Shown: one piece after another, positions 6,626-7,164 of the stretch
Numbering within the stretch: position 1 is the first letter of the stretch
Layout: each line of letters opens with the position of its first letter
Assembly: GCA_003540955.1 (NCBI GenBank)
Contig: DPMX01000139.1
Span: 1 to 7,164 of the forward strand
Origin: Gammaproteobacteria bacterium
Lineage (GTDB): Bacteria; Pseudomonadota; Gammaproteobacteria; Ga0077536
Length of the DNA stretch: 7,164 nucleotides
Direction: 5' to 3'
Position numbers and translations under genes: made by a program
Notes under the pieces: model-generated
What the model was told of the DNA's origin: nothing
Databases searched by the model: none
Seen by the model: only the letters and a program-made list of their open reading frames with translations

Positions 6626-7164
6626 AAATTAACGACGTCAACATCGAGAATACATTTGCCGAGGCTTTTCCTATGAAAGCCACAAGGATCATCGTCACGG
6701 CCGCTAATGACACCTGGGCAGCTCATGCTGCTCGGGCAATGACCGGGTTCGCCACATCGGTGATCGCATGCGGTTGCGAGGCGGGCATCGAGCGTTCACT
6801 AAAGGCCACGGAGACGCCGGACGGGCGACCTGGGATCTCGGTATTGATGTTTTCAATGAATACCAAGGAGTTAAGTAAGCAAATTCAAAACCGTGTCGGG
6901 CAATGTGTTCTCACATGCCCCACGACTGCTTGTTATTCCGGCCTCGACGACGGCGATCCGATCGCCCTAGGCAGAAACCTTCGCTACTTCGGTGATGGTT
7001 ATCAGATCTCTAAAAAACTCGGTAATACTCGCTACTGGCGAGTCCCGGTGATGGACGGAGAATTCGTGTGCGAGGAGGACGCGCGGGTTACGAAGGCCAT
7101 CGGTGGCGGCAATTTTCTCATTCTCTCGGAAACCCAGGAGCAGGCACTGATAGCGAGCGAGCGA
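6622..7164 (+). CDS. fhcD: Partial formylmethanofuran--H4MPT N-formyltransferase, Fhc subunit D
   Basis: The N-terminal 181 codons of a gene that continues past the right edge (family about 300 residues). The enzyme transfers the formyl group between formyl-H4MPT and methylofuran; in bacteria it is subunit D of the Fhc complex and hands formyl-methylofuran to FhcA. The hallmark Ftr N-terminus is seen: NTFAEAFPMKATRIIVTA (10-27), then AARAMTGFATSVIACGCEAGIE (36-57), TPDGRPGISVLMF (64-76), CVLTCPTTACYSGLDDG (94-110) and AIGGGNFLILSETQEQAL. The ATG overlaps the fhcA stop in an ATGA junction, and FhcA/FhcD act in sequence on the same carrier. No stop or frameshift appears in the visible part. fhcC is expected next but is not in the window. 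Confidence 0.96.
   Translation, partial: MKINDVNIENTFAEAFPMKATRIIVTAANDTWAAHAARAMTGFATSVIACGCEAGIERSLKATETPDGRPGISVLMFSMNTKELSKQIQNRVGQCVLTCPTTACYSGLDDGDPIALGRNLRYFGDGYQISKKLGNTRYWRVPVMDGEFVCEEDARVTKAIGGGNFLILSETQEQALIASER

Overview
The window is a compact, gene-dense block of the tetrahydromethanopterin (H4MPT)/methylofuran one-carbon oxidation pathway. It carries six recognisable genes plus the first codons of a seventh. The genes suggest a bacterium that oxidises formaldehyde-level C1 units to formate by the 'archaeal-like' route: a methylotroph, or another H4MPT-containing bacterium such as a proteobacterium. Planctomycetes, NC10 and related groups use the same pathway and cannot be excluded from sequence alone. 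Base composition is moderate (about half G+C by eye), unlike the GC-rich Methylobacterium group. No mobile element, RNA gene or CRISPR array is visible.

Layout. On the minus strand, read from about 3424 down to 1, are beta-RFAP synthase (H4MPT biosynthesis), an ATP-grasp ligase of the methylotroph 'ORF5' type, methenyl-H4MPT cyclohydrolase (mch), and the start of a second protein resembling the RimK/ATP-grasp 'ORF7' family, which overlaps the mch stop and leaves the window at base 1. On the plus strand, from 3635 to the right edge, are fhcB, fhcA and the first 181 codons of fhcD, subunits of the formyltransferase/hydrolase complex. The two arms diverge from a 210-bp intergenic region that probably holds back-to-back promoters.

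How the genes work together. Beta-RFAP synthase makes the precursor of the H4MPT arylamine. The two ATP-grasp proteins are candidates for adding amino-acid (glutamate) tails to H4MPT or methylofuran. Mch converts methenyl-H4MPT to formyl-H4MPT. FhcD moves the formyl group to methylofuran and FhcA hydrolyses it to formate, with FhcB as a structural partner. fhcC would be expected just beyond the right edge. fae and mtdB, the earlier steps, are not in the window.

Novelty. This is a known pathway, not a new system. The points most worth a second look are: (i) FhcB appears to have lost the metal-ligand cysteine of archaeal formylmethanofuran dehydrogenase but keeps a complete four-cysteine N-terminal motif; (ii) two ATP-grasp ligases of unsettled function bracket mch; (iii) the divergent control region has candidate -35 boxes of the two promoters overlapping and a perfect 12-bp palindrome at the start codon of the beta-RFAP synthase gene.
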